Origin: Ancylomarina subtilis
GTDB taxonomy: Bacteria; Bacteroidota; Bacteroidia; Bacteroidales; Marinifilaceae
Reading direction: 5' to 3'
Length of the DNA: 64,000 nt
Assembly: GCF_004217115.1 (NCBI RefSeq)
Contig: NZ_SHKN01000001.1
Coordinates: forward strand, 2,359,781-2,423,780
Part shown: one piece after another, positions 29,223 to 38,954 of the stretch
How the letters are laid out: the number at the start of each line of letters is the position of its first letter
Position numbering within the stretch: the first letter of the stretch is position 1
Translations under genes and position numbers: made by a program
The notes under the pieces: generated by a model
Told to the model about the DNA's origin: nothing
Database searches by the model: none
Seen by the model: only the letters and a program-made list of their open reading frames with translations

Positions 29223-30455
29223 TTAATTGTTGCGAAAATAGTATTCCTTAATGAATTTAAGAATCCTTTTAGCACTATTATCATCTGTATTCAGGTATGA
29301 TTTCTCAATGATCTTTGATCGTTCTTGTATAAATTCATCTTTTTGGGTGAAGCAATAAACAAGATCTTGCTCTAATTTCTCCTGACATGTAGAAATGGAA
29401 CCGACAAGAAAATCATTAAAGAAAGCATGCAGTTCGCGATCTTTTGTTTCATATTTTTCACGATCATACAAAAGAAAGAATATTGGACGATTCAATAATA
29501 TGTAGTCCATATAAATTGAGGAATAATCACTAATCATTCCGTCTACCTTTGGGAGTAAAGGATAAACATCTTTCACATTATCATACCAAATTATTCGTTC
29601 GAAATCCTCGCTTATCGATTTGTATTGAGGCAAAGGGTGCAACTTAAAAACAAAAACATAATCATTTTCTAAAGCAAACTGATTCAATCGATTCAAATCA
29701 AGAATTCCATCAGATATTCCATCGCCACCTGTATCCCGAAAGGTTGGTGCATAAAGAATAGCTTTTATCCCTTTTTTACGCATCTCAGCAACTTTATTGA
29801 TGCTTACTACATCTGAATTGACATCTGAATTCCGGTATTTCTCAGGATTCACAATGACGTCATTTCTCGGATAGCCTGTTTCAATAAAATGTTCGGCATC
29901 AAAAGCAGGTTGAAAAAATTCACGGGTAAAAAAATCGCCTGTAGAAATTACAGCTTGATACTTTGGCAATTTTCCAACAAAATTCAAGATAAACCTTCTG
30001 TATAAAGAACTCGTTTCCTTAATGAAAAACTTATTGCTTCGTTGTATCTTCTTAAATCCTATTCCATGCCAAATCTGAATAATTTTAGCTCGCCAAAACA
30101 ATTGAAATCGACAATTATCCATCCATGAAAAATTATCAACCACAAATACGTTGCTTCGAAGCATAATCCAATAGGCCTTTGCCGATGGATAATAAAGAAT
30201 ATTTGAATATTGAAACCGAAGTGTTTCGTAGGTGTCTTTGTTAGCAGTCAACAAATAAAAATCCTGATCAGTTTCCTTTTCAGAAAGATATAAGAAGAAG
30301 AATTTCACATTATCGATAAAGAAACCATCTTTTGCTCCCATAAGAACCATTCGATTTCTTTTTTTGGGTATCAAATAGGTCAACGGAACAATAAAGATCC
30401 ATCCTAAAAGGGTCGTGAGAAAAATTACGGGTTTGGAGTATTTGTTGAGGTTCAT
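29223..30455 (-). CDS. CDP-glycerol glycerophosphotransferase family protein (TagB/TagF-like) 1
   Basis: A 410-residue enzyme, with an N-terminal hydrophobic segment (about residues 10-28) for membrane association and a GT-B-like core. The conserved QIWHGIGFKK (about 130) and the ISDYSSIYMDYILLNRPIFF block (about 330) are typical of glycerophosphotransferases that transfer glycerol phosphate from CDP-glycerol to a lipid-linked acceptor. It overlaps the upstream gene by 4 bases and is 11 bases before tagD, so all three are translationally linked. It is diverged from its neighbour, suggesting different acceptors (for example priming versus extension). Confidence 0.9.
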   Translation of the reverse strand: MNLNKYSKPVIFLTTLLGWIFIVPLTYLIPKKRNRMVLMGAKDGFFIDNVKFFFLYLSEKETDQDFYLLTANKDTYETLRFQYSNILYYPSAKAYWIMLRSNVFVVDNFSWMDNCRFQLFWRAKIIQIWHGIGFKKIQRSNKFFIKETSSLYRRFILNFVGKLPKYQAVISTGDFFTREFFQPAFDAEHFIETGYPRNDVIVNPEKYRNSDVNSDVVSINKVAEMRKKGIKAILYAPTFRDTGGDGISDGILDLNRLNQFALENDYVFVFKLHPLPQYKSISEDFERIIWYDNVKDVYPLLPKVDGMISDYSSIYMDYILLNRPIFFLLYDREKYETKDRELHAFFNDFLVGSISTCQEKLEQDLVYCFTQKDEFIQERSKIIEKSYLNTDDNSAKRILKFIKEYYFRNN

Positions 30456-31678
30456 CGATTCAATTTTCTAATTTCCTGAAAAACTCGCTCAGAGCTATTT
30501 CCATCCTGATGGCTGTGATACATATCACAAATATTTTTTCGCCAATCGGCATGTTCATCCGGCTTTTGTAAATAGGTTTCAATTTGATTCCTAAATTCCT
30601 TAAATGAAGCTGCCTTATAGCCAGGTGTGTTCTTTTCAAAATCTAAAAACAGACCTTTGCTTTTTTTGTACTCTTCCAAATCATACGGAATATATATAAT
30701 CGGTCTTTCGAGCAAGAGATAATCAATCCAGATGGATGAATAATCGGTCACTAAAATATCCACATAAGGCAATAACTCATAAACATCCGGAAATAAATCC
30801 TGATCTGCTTTCAATACGCGTTTCATTTTTGAGACATCAAAACGGCTCAGTTCATCAGCTCGCTTAAGATCTTCCTTATGTCCTCTTAATAAAATATAAG
30901 CCTGTTCTTTTTCAAGAAAAGCATCCAGTTGCTCAGAGTTGAAATCCTGAAAAGGAAAAAACTCCGCCGATTCTGTTTCTTCTCTCCAAGTGGGTGCATA
31001 AAGAATAACCTTTTGATCCAAAAAAGGATATTTATCGACCAATTCCCCATCTTTAGGTGCCGACAACAAATAATCATTCCGAGGCAAACCACTCACCCAA
31101 ACATCATTGATATCCATTCCGAAACCCGCCTGATGAAGTTCCTGCTCGAGAGGCGAACAACCAACCATATAGCTGTATTTCTGCATTTGGTATCGTTTGC
31201 CATATTTTTGCCAAACTTCGGTTTGAAGCCCCATCTTTTTCATGGGTGTACCATGTCCCAAATAAATAATGTGATTACATTTCTCGTGTAAATAGTAAGG
31301 AAAAAATGGCGCAGCACTTATCCCATATGAAATAATCACATTCTTCGTACGTAGAAAAAGAAACAGCCCTTTCAACGAAAGGGCATAAACCACTTCGCCA
31401 GAAAACTTCTCTTGCAATTTGGCATAAAGTCTTTTGTTTGCAGTAAAAAGAACCGATCTGAATTCATCCTTCTGACGCATGTACTCAAAAAGGTATTTCG
31501 AGTTGTCGTAATAATACTTTTCGGTCAGAAAAAACAGGGCAATTCGTTTATCCTTCCTCACCAATTTCTCTATCAAATAATAGAAATTTCGAAGGATAAA
31601 GATCACAATGTGCAGAAAAATTATCTTCAGCACAAAGTTGACAAATTGCTGTTTTTTAATGAGTTTATTACTCATCAC
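30452..31678 (-). CDS. CDP-glycerol glycerophosphotransferase family protein (TagB/TagF-like) 2
   Basis: A 408-residue paralogue of the next gene. An N-terminal membrane segment (about 15-35) precedes the core with YLGHGTPMKKMG (about 145) and VTDYSSIWIDYLLLERP (about 325). Such enzymes add glycerol phosphate to undecaprenyl-linked disaccharides or capsule polymers. The 5' end overlaps the end of the YfhO gene by 11 bases and the 3' end overlaps the next transferase by 4, so this is a tight operon. Which transferase acts first cannot be deduced from the sequence. Confidence 0.9.
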   Translation of the reverse strand: MMSNKLIKKQQFVNFVLKIIFLHIVIFILRNFYYLIEKLVRKDKRIALFFLTEKYYYDNSKYLFEYMRQKDEFRSVLFTANKRLYAKLQEKFSGEVVYALSLKGLFLFLRTKNVIISYGISAAPFFPYYLHEKCNHIIYLGHGTPMKKMGLQTEVWQKYGKRYQMQKYSYMVGCSPLEQELHQAGFGMDINDVWVSGLPRNDYLLSAPKDGELVDKYPFLDQKVILYAPTWREETESAEFFPFQDFNSEQLDAFLEKEQAYILLRGHKEDLKRADELSRFDVSKMKRVLKADQDLFPDVYELLPYVDILVTDYSSIWIDYLLLERPIIYIPYDLEEYKKSKGLFLDFEKNTPGYKAASFKEFRNQIETYLQKPDEHADWRKNICDMYHSHQDGNSSERVFQEIRKLNR

Positions 31679-34286
31679 TTGTGTTTTTTCTATATGATCT
31701 TAGAGTCCAAGCCAAACCTCCCAATACCAAAGTAAAAAAGAGAATCATGCTGGCTAGTGAAATATTCTCACCCACATAAAAAGCTTTGGGTTCGAATTTA
31801 AATTCTATTTTATGCTTGCCTGCTGGCAATCGCATAGCCCGCAATACATAATTTGCTCTAAAATGTGGCGATAACTTTCCATCAATATAGGCATTCCAAC
31901 CTGGTTGATAATACATCTCTGAGAATACGGCAAGTTGCTCTACTTTCGATTGGTAGTCGTATTGAATAGCGTTAGGTGCGTAGTGCGTCATCTTGATACT
32001 AGCCAAACTGTCAACACTGCCTACAAAACCTTTAACCTGATCGGCAAAACGCTTATCAACAATCAACTCTTTAGCTGGATCGAATGCATTCAGACTCATA
32101 ATTTCCTCATTAGCATTGTCAACCATCTTAACATTTGAGACCAACCATGCCGCTCCTAATGCATCAGGATTATAAACAGCATGTGTTCCTCCTTGTTCAG
32201 ATCGAACAATTTCATAACGTGCATTCAGCATATTCAGAACCTTAGCATTATTCTTCTCAATATGGTAATCGTAAAGTTCCTGAATGCGTCGAAGCTTGGC
32301 TCCATGATAACCACCTATCGACTTATGGTAATATGACGTACTTGAATTTTGAAATGCTCCACCTGTTTTATTGTACACACGGTAATCGCTATTCATATTT
32401 AAAGCCCACAATTGAGCAGCAACCATTTCGTACTGATTCGCTTTTCGATTTTCCTTCTTATAATCCGTAGCTGCCTTTTGAAGTTTTGCTCCCAAGTCCG
32501 GATGATTTTGTATCTCCATTTGCAGAATCTCATAATCAGCCTGTGTTGGATTAAATGCCAGCTTCAAATCCTTTTTAGCAACAAAACTGTCGTTGTTTAA
32601 ATAACGCTTGTTTACTGGCCACAAATCAGCAAGAATCAAAACGATTAAAGCTGACACCATCACCTTAGCAGAAATAGTTTTACGACTGTAGAAGAAAAGT
32701 AAAACAGCCCCCAGAGCAACAAAAACAACAGAACGCAAAGCATCTGCTCTAAAAATTGAAATTCGGGCATTAATCAGATCACTTTGAATTTGTGAGATAA
32801 ATCCTATTGCATCGGGGTTTCCCGATTTGATTTGAGCGAAATAAGAGGTTTCGATATCACTCATGAAATCAAGTCCCAGATTAGGGAGTAAAAATAAAAG
32901 CAAGGCTAAACCTCCTGTTAATACTAGAGGAAGTATGGTAATATTCAAATTTAAAGACCCAAAAGCTATTTTACGTTTCAAAACATCGGGCTCATCAATC
33001 AATTTCTTTACAGCTAATATCGCCAGTAAAGGCACACAAATTTCCACCACAATCAAGATAGAAGAAACCACTCGGAACTTGTTGTAAAGCGGCACATAAT
33101 CCAAAAAGAAATTCGTTAAGCCTGCAAAATGATGGCCCCACGATAGCATAATTGACAAGATAGTAGCCGTCAGTAAACCCCATTTCAACCGCCCGGGCAC
33201 AATAAATAAACCCAGAACAAACAAAAACATAATTAAAGCACCCACATAAACAGGACCTGCCGTAAAAGGTTGATTACCCCAATAGTGATGGTTATCTACC
33301 TGTTCCATCCCGTAATAGTCATCAACTTTTTTAATCTGTCCGCCACTTACATAATTCACAATTTGAACAGCCTCCTGTGGCGAACCCGCTCCCCCTTTTA
33401 CATTGGGAATAAGTAAACTCAAAGTCTCCTGAATACCATAAGACCATTGAGTCGCATAATCCTTATCAAGTCCGGCAGTTTTATTATTCTTATCACCTAT
33501 GGTCAATTCCGACTTACCACGGATAGTCGATTTACTATATTGGTATGAATTATAAAGGTTGGTGTTGTTTACTGCTATAGCAATAAAAGAAGCCGCCAAT
33601 AATACGGCAAGAGCTCTAAAAAACTGTTTCAATTCTTTCGCTTTCAATCGGTAATAAAATTCGAATATCACCAAACAGAAAACCATGATCGCAAAATAAT
33701 ACGTCATCTGAATATGATTGGAATAAAGCTCCATTATCAAAAAGAAGGTTGCCAACAAACCACCCCATAAATATCGCCCCCTGAAGACCATAAGAATTCC
33801 AGCCAAAGCGGGTGGAATAAAAGCAAGAGCATTCACTTTCCAAAGATGTCCCGCACCAATGATGATGATGAAATAGGTTGAAAAAGCGTAAGCTACCGCT
33901 CCGGCAATAGATAACCAGGGGTTCACTCGCAGGGACAGCATAAGAATATAAAATCCAATCAGGTAAAGCAACAAATACCGGACAGGATCTGGCGTATGCA
34001 ATTCTATCAATTGCTTGAAGAAATACATATCCTTTGCCTGATAATCCACATTGATTTGATAAGCAGGCATCCCACCAAACATCGAATTGGTCCAAAGCGG
34101 ATCCTCGCCCGTGGCTTTTCGGTAATCGATAATCTCTTTTTTTCCTCCCCAGGCATTCAAAGAGTCACCCTTTCGTAACTCTTTCCCTTCGAGTACGGGT
34201 TGAAAATAGATAAAACCTATAATTAGAAAAATAAAAACAGCTGAAAGGTAAGGGATCAGCTTCTGAAAGAGATTTTTAAAATCCAT
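31668..34286 (-). CDS. YfhO-family membrane protein (putative lipid-linked glycosyltransferase)
   Basis: An 872-residue protein with about 12 helices in the N-terminal 550 residues, a large extracytoplasmic domain (about 560-840) and a final helix near the C-terminus. The motif DSLNAWGGKKEIIDYR at about residues 33-50, and the C-terminal LPAGKHKIEFKFEPKAF, are typical of YfhO. The start at 34286 (MDFKNLFQK) is preferred to one nine codons upstream. YfhO of Bacillus glycosylates lipoteichoic acid, which fits its co-transcription with CDP-glycerol transferases. It is the first gene of a four-gene minus-strand unit ending with tagD. Confidence 0.85.
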   Translation of the reverse strand: MDFKNLFQKLIPYLSAVFIFLIIGFIYFQPVLEGKELRKGDSLNAWGGKKEIIDYRKATGEDPLWTNSMFGGMPAYQINVDYQAKDMYFFKQLIELHTPDPVRYLLLYLIGFYILMLSLRVNPWLSIAGAVAYAFSTYFIIIIGAGHLWKVNALAFIPPALAGILMVFRGRYLWGGLLATFFLIMELYSNHIQMTYYFAIMVFCLVIFEFYYRLKAKELKQFFRALAVLLAASFIAIAVNNTNLYNSYQYSKSTIRGKSELTIGDKNNKTAGLDKDYATQWSYGIQETLSLLIPNVKGGAGSPQEAVQIVNYVSGGQIKKVDDYYGMEQVDNHHYWGNQPFTAGPVYVGALIMFLFVLGLFIVPGRLKWGLLTATILSIMLSWGHHFAGLTNFFLDYVPLYNKFRVVSSILIVVEICVPLLAILAVKKLIDEPDVLKRKIAFGSLNLNITILPLVLTGGLALLLFLLPNLGLDFMSDIETSYFAQIKSGNPDAIGFISQIQSDLINARISIFRADALRSVVFVALGAVLLFFYSRKTISAKVMVSALIVLILADLWPVNKRYLNNDSFVAKKDLKLAFNPTQADYEILQMEIQNHPDLGAKLQKAATDYKKENRKANQYEMVAAQLWALNMNSDYRVYNKTGGAFQNSSTSYYHKSIGGYHGAKLRRIQELYDYHIEKNNAKVLNMLNARYEIVRSEQGGTHAVYNPDALGAAWLVSNVKMVDNANEEIMSLNAFDPAKELIVDKRFADQVKGFVGSVDSLASIKMTHYAPNAIQYDYQSKVEQLAVFSEMYYQPGWNAYIDGKLSPHFRANYVLRAMRLPAGKHKIEFKFEPKAFYVGENISLASMILFFTLVLGGLAWTLRSYRKNTSDE

Positions 34287-34719
34287 GTGTACCGCTTTTT
34301 TTTTGTAAGCCACTAAAGTACAAAAAAAGCAGAAAGCTTTAACTAAAGACCAACAGGGTTTTTAAAGAACATAAGTTAACAATATCGTTTTATAACCTAT
34401 TTCTCTGCAAGTGAACTATTACCAATAAAAATTCTCCATTTAATTTTCATACATATATTTTACCTTATTTAAACATTTTGTTTATGATAACAACTTAATT
34501 AATTCATCTGATTTTTATTTACACTCAGTGTACACAAAACACTAAACACCACCAGACTAGACAAATAAATAAAACTCTATTAAAAAAATGAATAATTAAA
34601 ACAATCCTGTTATGTTCATTTCAAAATACTACTTCTGCTTCGTATAGAATTGTATTTCTCGTAAAAAAACCTTATACTGTGATTATCAAATCTATAAATC
34701 ACGTGAAAATTATTATTTT
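34287..34719. other. AT-rich divergent intergenic region
   Basis: A 433-base stretch between the divergent YfhO and GNAT genes. It has no convincing reading frame, tRNA or terminator. The 34650-34678 promoter-like element is the only site I can name; the long AT-rich part may hold regulator sites for either operon. Confidence 0.5.
34650..34678 (+). promoter_or_regulatory. Sigma70-like promoter TTGTAT-N17-TATACT before the racemase operon
   Basis: A near-consensus -35/-10 pair with a perfect 17-base spacer, 41 bases before the first ATG of the five-gene unit. This differs from the TTTG/TAnnTTTG type elsewhere in the window, so it could be a chance match in AT-rich DNA. Confidence 0.35.
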
Positions 34720-35172
34720 ATGATTCAAACCAGAGTATTTAACCCTGAGAATAAACCTAACACTACAGAAAAAGAAAACGTAATTGATTTTTTATTTAAA
34801 AACCTTCAGGAATATGGAGATCCAAGAGCAGATATCGAAAAAGCAATTGATTACGCTCTAAAAGAAACAAAATCCTTTGGAGGATTTATCTTAGTATCCT
34901 ATCTAGACAATGAAATATCCGGTGCTGTTGTTGTTAACCAAACTGGAATGAAAGATTACATTCCTGAGAACATACTTGTTTACATTGCTACACACAAAAA
35001 GCATAGGGGACAAGGCATAGGAAAAATACTCATGCAAGAAACCATTAAACTGGCAGAAGGAAATATTGCTTTACACGTTGAACCTGAAAACCCGGCACGG
35101 TTTCTATATGAAAAATATGGATTTTCAAGTAAATACATCGAGATGCGTTACATCCAACCCTCTTCCAATTAA
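34720..35172 (+). CDS. GNAT-family N-acetyltransferase
   Basis: A 150-residue acetyl-CoA-dependent acyltransferase. The CoA pyrophosphate-binding motif is KKHRGQGIGKILM (about residues 91-103), preceded by a beta-strand ILVYIATH and followed by the ENPARFLYEKYGF end typical of small GNAT proteins. It is the first gene of a plus-strand series (symporter, M20D hydrolase, two racemases) with 60 bases to the next gene. The partners suggest an amino-acid or amine substrate, perhaps the reverse of the hydrolase reaction; the acceptor is unknown. Confidence 0.88.
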   Translation: MIQTRVFNPENKPNTTEKENVIDFLFKNLQEYGDPRADIEKAIDYALKETKSFGGFILVSYLDNEISGAVVVNQTGMKDYIPENILVYIATHKKHRGQGIGKILMQETIKLAEGNIALHVEPENPARFLYEKYGFSSKYIEMRYIQPSSN

Positions 35173-35232
35173 GCGTCCTTAATGCAATTCCTCAAAAGCA
35201 AATAAACCTCTATTACATTCTAATTCAAACCT

Positions 35233-36669
35233 ATGCACTTTATCGACATATTGATTTTTATCATATATTTTGCTGTAATGCTTGGTGTTGGCTTCTACTT
35301 CTTTAAGAAAAATCAGAATATTGAAGATTATTATATTGGAGGTCGATCATTAGGTAGCTGGCATATTGGATTATCTGTTGTAGCCACAGATGTAGGCGGT
35401 GGTTTTTCTATCGGACTAGGAGGATTAGGATTTACAATTGGACTTGCAGGTTCATGGATGTTGTTTACAGGTTTGATCGGAGCCTGGCTAAGTGGCGTCG
35501 TTTTAATTCCTATCGTTAGCAAACTATCAGTCAAACATCGGTTTTTCACCTTTCCCCAGATATTCGAACATTTTTACAACAGTAAAGTTGCTCTGATTGC
35601 CGGAATCATTTCGGCTATAGGCTATATTGGATTTACCAGTTCTCAATTACTGGCCGGTGCCAAACTAGCATCTGCCACATTTGTCGAAATTGATTTCCTA
35701 ACTGTACTCATTATCATGGGGGTTATCGCAGTGGTTTACACAGGAATCGGCGGTATGAAAGCGGTTATTTACACAGACACAATACAATGGATTATTCTGA
35801 TGTCTGGCCTCATATTTATCGGGATTCCCATTTCTTACCAAGCCATTGGCGGGTTCGATGCTATAAAAGCATGTTTAAAACCCGAATTGCTTTCTTTAAG
35901 AAATATTCACTGGCAACAATTGGTCAATTGGGGAATTACGATAATACCAATTTGGTTTGTGGGAATGACACTTTATCAGCGTATTTACGCTTCTAAAAGT
36001 GAGAGTCAAGCTAAGAAAGCCTGGTTTATTGCTGGTTTGTTCGAATGGCCACTGATGGCTTTTATGGGCGTTACACTGGGTTTGTTTTCGAGAGTCGCTT
36101 TTGAAAATGGAATGTTTACTGAAATTGGCTACTCGGTAAGCACTGGTATCGATCCCGAGATGGGATTGCCAATCTTACTAAATAAAGTCTTGCCTGTTGG
36201 TTTAATGGGCTTGATGCTTTCGGCATATTTTTCAGCTGTTCTTTCCACTGCTGATAGTTGCCTTATGGCAGCTTCAGGAAATCTACAAACTGATATTTTA
36301 GGCAAAATATTCAAATTTAAACAGGATCGTAAATCACAATTACTCACATCCCAAATTATTACGCTCAGTGTTGGAACTTTAGCTCTTTTACTCGCTTCAT
36401 ATATGACGAATGTGCTTGAACTAATGCTCTATTCATATGCTTTTATGGTTTCGGGATTATTCATTCCGATTTTGATTGCCTTATACGGAAAGAAACCCAA
36501 TTCACTTGCTGCTATTTTATCAATGGTAATTGGAGGGACAACCACTGTCGCTTTAATTGTTTCAAATCTCGAATTGCCCTTTAAGCTGGACGCTAATATC
36601 TTTGGCATCACAGCCTCGGCCTTCGTTTATTATTCAGTAACTTTCTTATTAAACAAAACAAGCAGATGA
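35233..36669 (+). CDS. Sodium:solute symporter (SSS family)
   Basis: A 478-residue membrane protein with about 13 helices. Family features are the N-terminal IIYFAVMLGVGFYFFKKNQNIEDYYIGGRSLGSWHIGLSV, split across helix 1 and the helix-2 glycine-rich TDVGGGF, and the SxxxSTADSCLMAASGNL block (about residues 336-350) with residues near the sodium site. It imports a small organic solute with Na+. It overlaps the following amidohydrolase by the ATGA of stop and start (36666-36669), showing translational coupling. The hydrolase and racemases downstream suggest an amino acid or N-acyl amino acid as cargo. Confidence 0.92.
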   Translation: MHFIDILIFIIYFAVMLGVGFYFFKKNQNIEDYYIGGRSLGSWHIGLSVVATDVGGGFSIGLGGLGFTIGLAGSWMLFTGLIGAWLSGVVLIPIVSKLSVKHRFFTFPQIFEHFYNSKVALIAGIISAIGYIGFTSSQLLAGAKLASATFVEIDFLTVLIIMGVIAVVYTGIGGMKAVIYTDTIQWIILMSGLIFIGIPISYQAIGGFDAIKACLKPELLSLRNIHWQQLVNWGITIIPIWFVGMTLYQRIYASKSESQAKKAWFIAGLFEWPLMAFMGVTLGLFSRVAFENGMFTEIGYSVSTGIDPEMGLPILLNKVLPVGLMGLMLSAYFSAVLSTADSCLMAASGNLQTDILGKIFKFKQDRKSQLLTSQIITLSVGTLALLLASYMTNVLELMLYSYAFMVSGLFIPILIALYGKKPNSLAAILSMVIGGTTTVALIVSNLELPFKLDANIFGITASAFVYYSVTFLLNKTSR

Positions 36670-37793
36670 CTACTGATATTATTGAATTAAGACATAACCT
36701 TCATAAATATCCTGAAGTTTCAAATAATGAATACAAAACTTCGGAGAGGATTTTAAATTTTATAAATACCTTTTCACCCAATGAGATTGTTAATCTAAGT
36801 AAAACGGGAAAAGCTTTTATATTTAAAGGGAGAAAACCTGGAAAAACAGTCATTTTTAGAGCTGAACTGGATGCATTACCTATAGCAGAGAAATCATCAC
36901 TTGTCTATTCATCTGTCAACTCAGATGTAGCACATGTTTGCGGACACGATGGGCATATGGCTATTTTAGCTGGCCTGGCTCAAAAAATAGCTAAAGAACG
37001 CCCTCAGTACGGAAAGGTCGTTTTACTTTTTCAACCTGCTGAAGAAGTTGAACAAGGGGCAAAAGATGTGGTTGAAAATCCCGGATTTAAAGCGATTAAT
37101 CCTGACTTTATTTTTGCACTTCATAATATTCCTGGAATTGAAAAACACCGTATCGTAATGAAAAATGGCAGTTTTTCTGCGGCTTCAAAAGGAATGACTG
37201 TTAAACTTTTTGGGAAAACATCTCATGCGGCTGAACCCGAAAATGGCATCAGCCCAGCCAATGCTATTTCTAAAATCATTAGCCAGCTACATCAGTTAAG
37301 AGACAACAAAAATCTTTTTAAAGATTTGAGCTTACTCACCATTATTCACATTCGATTAGGCGAAATCTCTTTTGGCACATCACCCGGATATGCTGAAATA
37401 AGAATCACTTTGCGCTCGTTTGAAAATGAAGATATGGATACTCTGACCACTCACTCTGAAAACATAATCAAAGAGGTTGCAAAAACAGAGGATTTAAAAT
37501 ACGAAATCAGCTACTCTGAGGTATTTCCTGCCAGTATAAATGATGATGAATGTCTGGGCTTTGTAAAACAATCTGCCAGACAAAACAATTTAAAAATCGA
37601 ACTGATAGAGAAACCTTTTAAGTGGTCTGAAGACTTTGGCTATTTCTCAAAAGATTTCAAAACCTGTTTATTTGGGCTGGGAGCAGGAGAAAATCAGGCT
37701 CCGCTTCACAATCCGGATTACGATTTTCCGGACGACATTATTGAAACTGGGATAAATCTATTTTATAGTATTTACAAAAAAATCAATTTCTAA
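36666..37793 (+). CDS. M20D-family metal-dependent amidohydrolase (N-acyl amino acid hydrolase)
   Basis: A 375-residue cytosolic peptidase-fold enzyme. Metal ligands are recognisable in VCGHDGHMA (about residues 97-105), QPAEEVEQGA (about 124-133), ALHNIPG (about 157) and the C-terminal APLHNPDYDFPD. This layout matches the IAA-amino-acid/hippurate hydrolase branch, which removes an acyl group from an amino acid. There is no signal peptide. It starts within the stop codon region of the symporter and ends one base before the alanine-racemase-like start, so the whole unit is tightly packed. The acyl and amino-acid specificity is unknown. Confidence 0.92.
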   Translation: MTTDIIELRHNLHKYPEVSNNEYKTSERILNFINTFSPNEIVNLSKTGKAFIFKGRKPGKTVIFRAELDALPIAEKSSLVYSSVNSDVAHVCGHDGHMAILAGLAQKIAKERPQYGKVVLLFQPAEEVEQGAKDVVENPGFKAINPDFIFALHNIPGIEKHRIVMKNGSFSAASKGMTVKLFGKTSHAAEPENGISPANAISKIISQLHQLRDNKNLFKDLSLLTIIHIRLGEISFGTSPGYAEIRITLRSFENEDMDTLTTHSENIIKEVAKTEDLKYEISYSEVFPASINDDECLGFVKQSARQNNLKIELIEKPFKWSEDFGYFSKDFKTCLFGLGAGENQAPLHNPDYDFPDDIIETGINLFYSIYKKINF

Positions 37794-37794
37794 A

Positions 37795-38952
37795 ATGACT
37801 GAGAGTTCCATAATAACCCTTGACGAAGAGTCACTGCAAAACAACGTGGCTTTTTTAAAAAAGAAAATCGGTAAACATGTCATCATATCGGCAGTTGTTA
37901 AGGCCAATGCTTATGGTCATGGCATTGAACAAATTGTGCCTCTTTTCGAGAAACATGGAATAAATCATTACTCTGTATTTAGCTATAAAGAAGCCATTCG
38001 GGTTTACAACAGCTTACCCGCTCCCCACCCTATAATGATTATGGGCTGGATTTCTGATGAAGATATGATCGATACAATTAAAAAGGGAATCGAATTTTTC
38101 ATCTTTAACACTGAACGCCTACAAGTAGCACTATCATATGCTAAGTCATTAAACACAAAAGCCAATATTCATCTTGAAGCAGAAACGGGAATGAACCGTT
38201 CGGGATTAAATATGAATGAATTAAATCAGGCAATCTCCCTCATTAAAGATAATGAAGACTATATCAATATAGCCGGCTTCTGCACACACCTTGCTGGTGC
38301 AGAAAGTATCTCAAATCATTCAAGAATACAAAAACAGTTAAAAAGGTACCAGCAGATGTTAACTGTTCTGAAAAAAAATGACATCAATCCCCAATACAGA
38401 CATGTAGCAAATTCAGCAGCCTCATTTGTTTATCCCAAAGCAAGAATGGACATGGTGAGAATTGGCATTATGCTTTATGGATTTTGGTCAAGTACCGAAG
38501 TGTTCATTCAATATATTAACAACAGGGCAAACAAAAAAGATCCTCTGGATCGTATCCTAAGCTGGAAAAGTCAAATCATGTCTATTAAAGAAGTAAAGTG
38601 TGGTGAATTTGTAAGCTACGGACTTTCATATCTGGCACAGACAAATATTAAAACCGCACTCATTCCAATTGGATATGCATCGGGATACAATCGGTCATTA
38701 AGCAATAAAGGAATCATACTTATTCAGGATCAAATATGTAACGTGATTGGATCGGTAAATATGAACATGATTATTGCTGACGTTTCAAACATTCCCGATG
38801 CAAAAGTTGGAGATGAAGTCGTCATTATTGGAAAACAAAACGGATTAGAAATCAAAGTCAGTGCTTTCAGTGATATCAGTGATCAGCTCAATTATGAAGT
38901 ATTAGCCCATTTATCAGAATCAATTAAACGAACTGTTGCAAAAAAACAATAA
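37795..38952 (+). CDS. Alanine-racemase-family PLP enzyme with altered signature
   Basis: A 385-residue fold-type III PLP racemase. The PLP lysine is K36 in AVVKANAYGHG and the second catalytic tyrosine is likely Y275 in VSYGLSYLAQ. HVANSAASFVYPKARMDMVRIGIMLYG and YEVLAHLS are also conserved. In the block that normally reads GRxxMD, this protein has GSVNMNM (319-325), with Asn replacing the usual Asp. It has a second racemase immediately downstream and is unlikely to be the sole cell-wall Alr. It may act on another amino acid, or be a broad-spectrum or diverged alanine racemase. Confidence 0.85.
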   Translation: MTESSIITLDEESLQNNVAFLKKKIGKHVIISAVVKANAYGHGIEQIVPLFEKHGINHYSVFSYKEAIRVYNSLPAPHPIMIMGWISDEDMIDTIKKGIEFFIFNTERLQVALSYAKSLNTKANIHLEAETGMNRSGLNMNELNQAISLIKDNEDYINIAGFCTHLAGAESISNHSRIQKQLKRYQQMLTVLKKNDINPQYRHVANSAASFVYPKARMDMVRIGIMLYGFWSSTEVFIQYINNRANKKDPLDRILSWKSQIMSIKEVKCGEFVSYGLSYLAQTNIKTALIPIGYASGYNRSLSNKGIILIQDQICNVIGSVNMNMIIADVSNIPDAKVGDEVVIIGKQNGLEIKVSAFSDISDQLNYEVLAHLSESIKRTVAKKQ

Positions 38953-38954
38953 TC

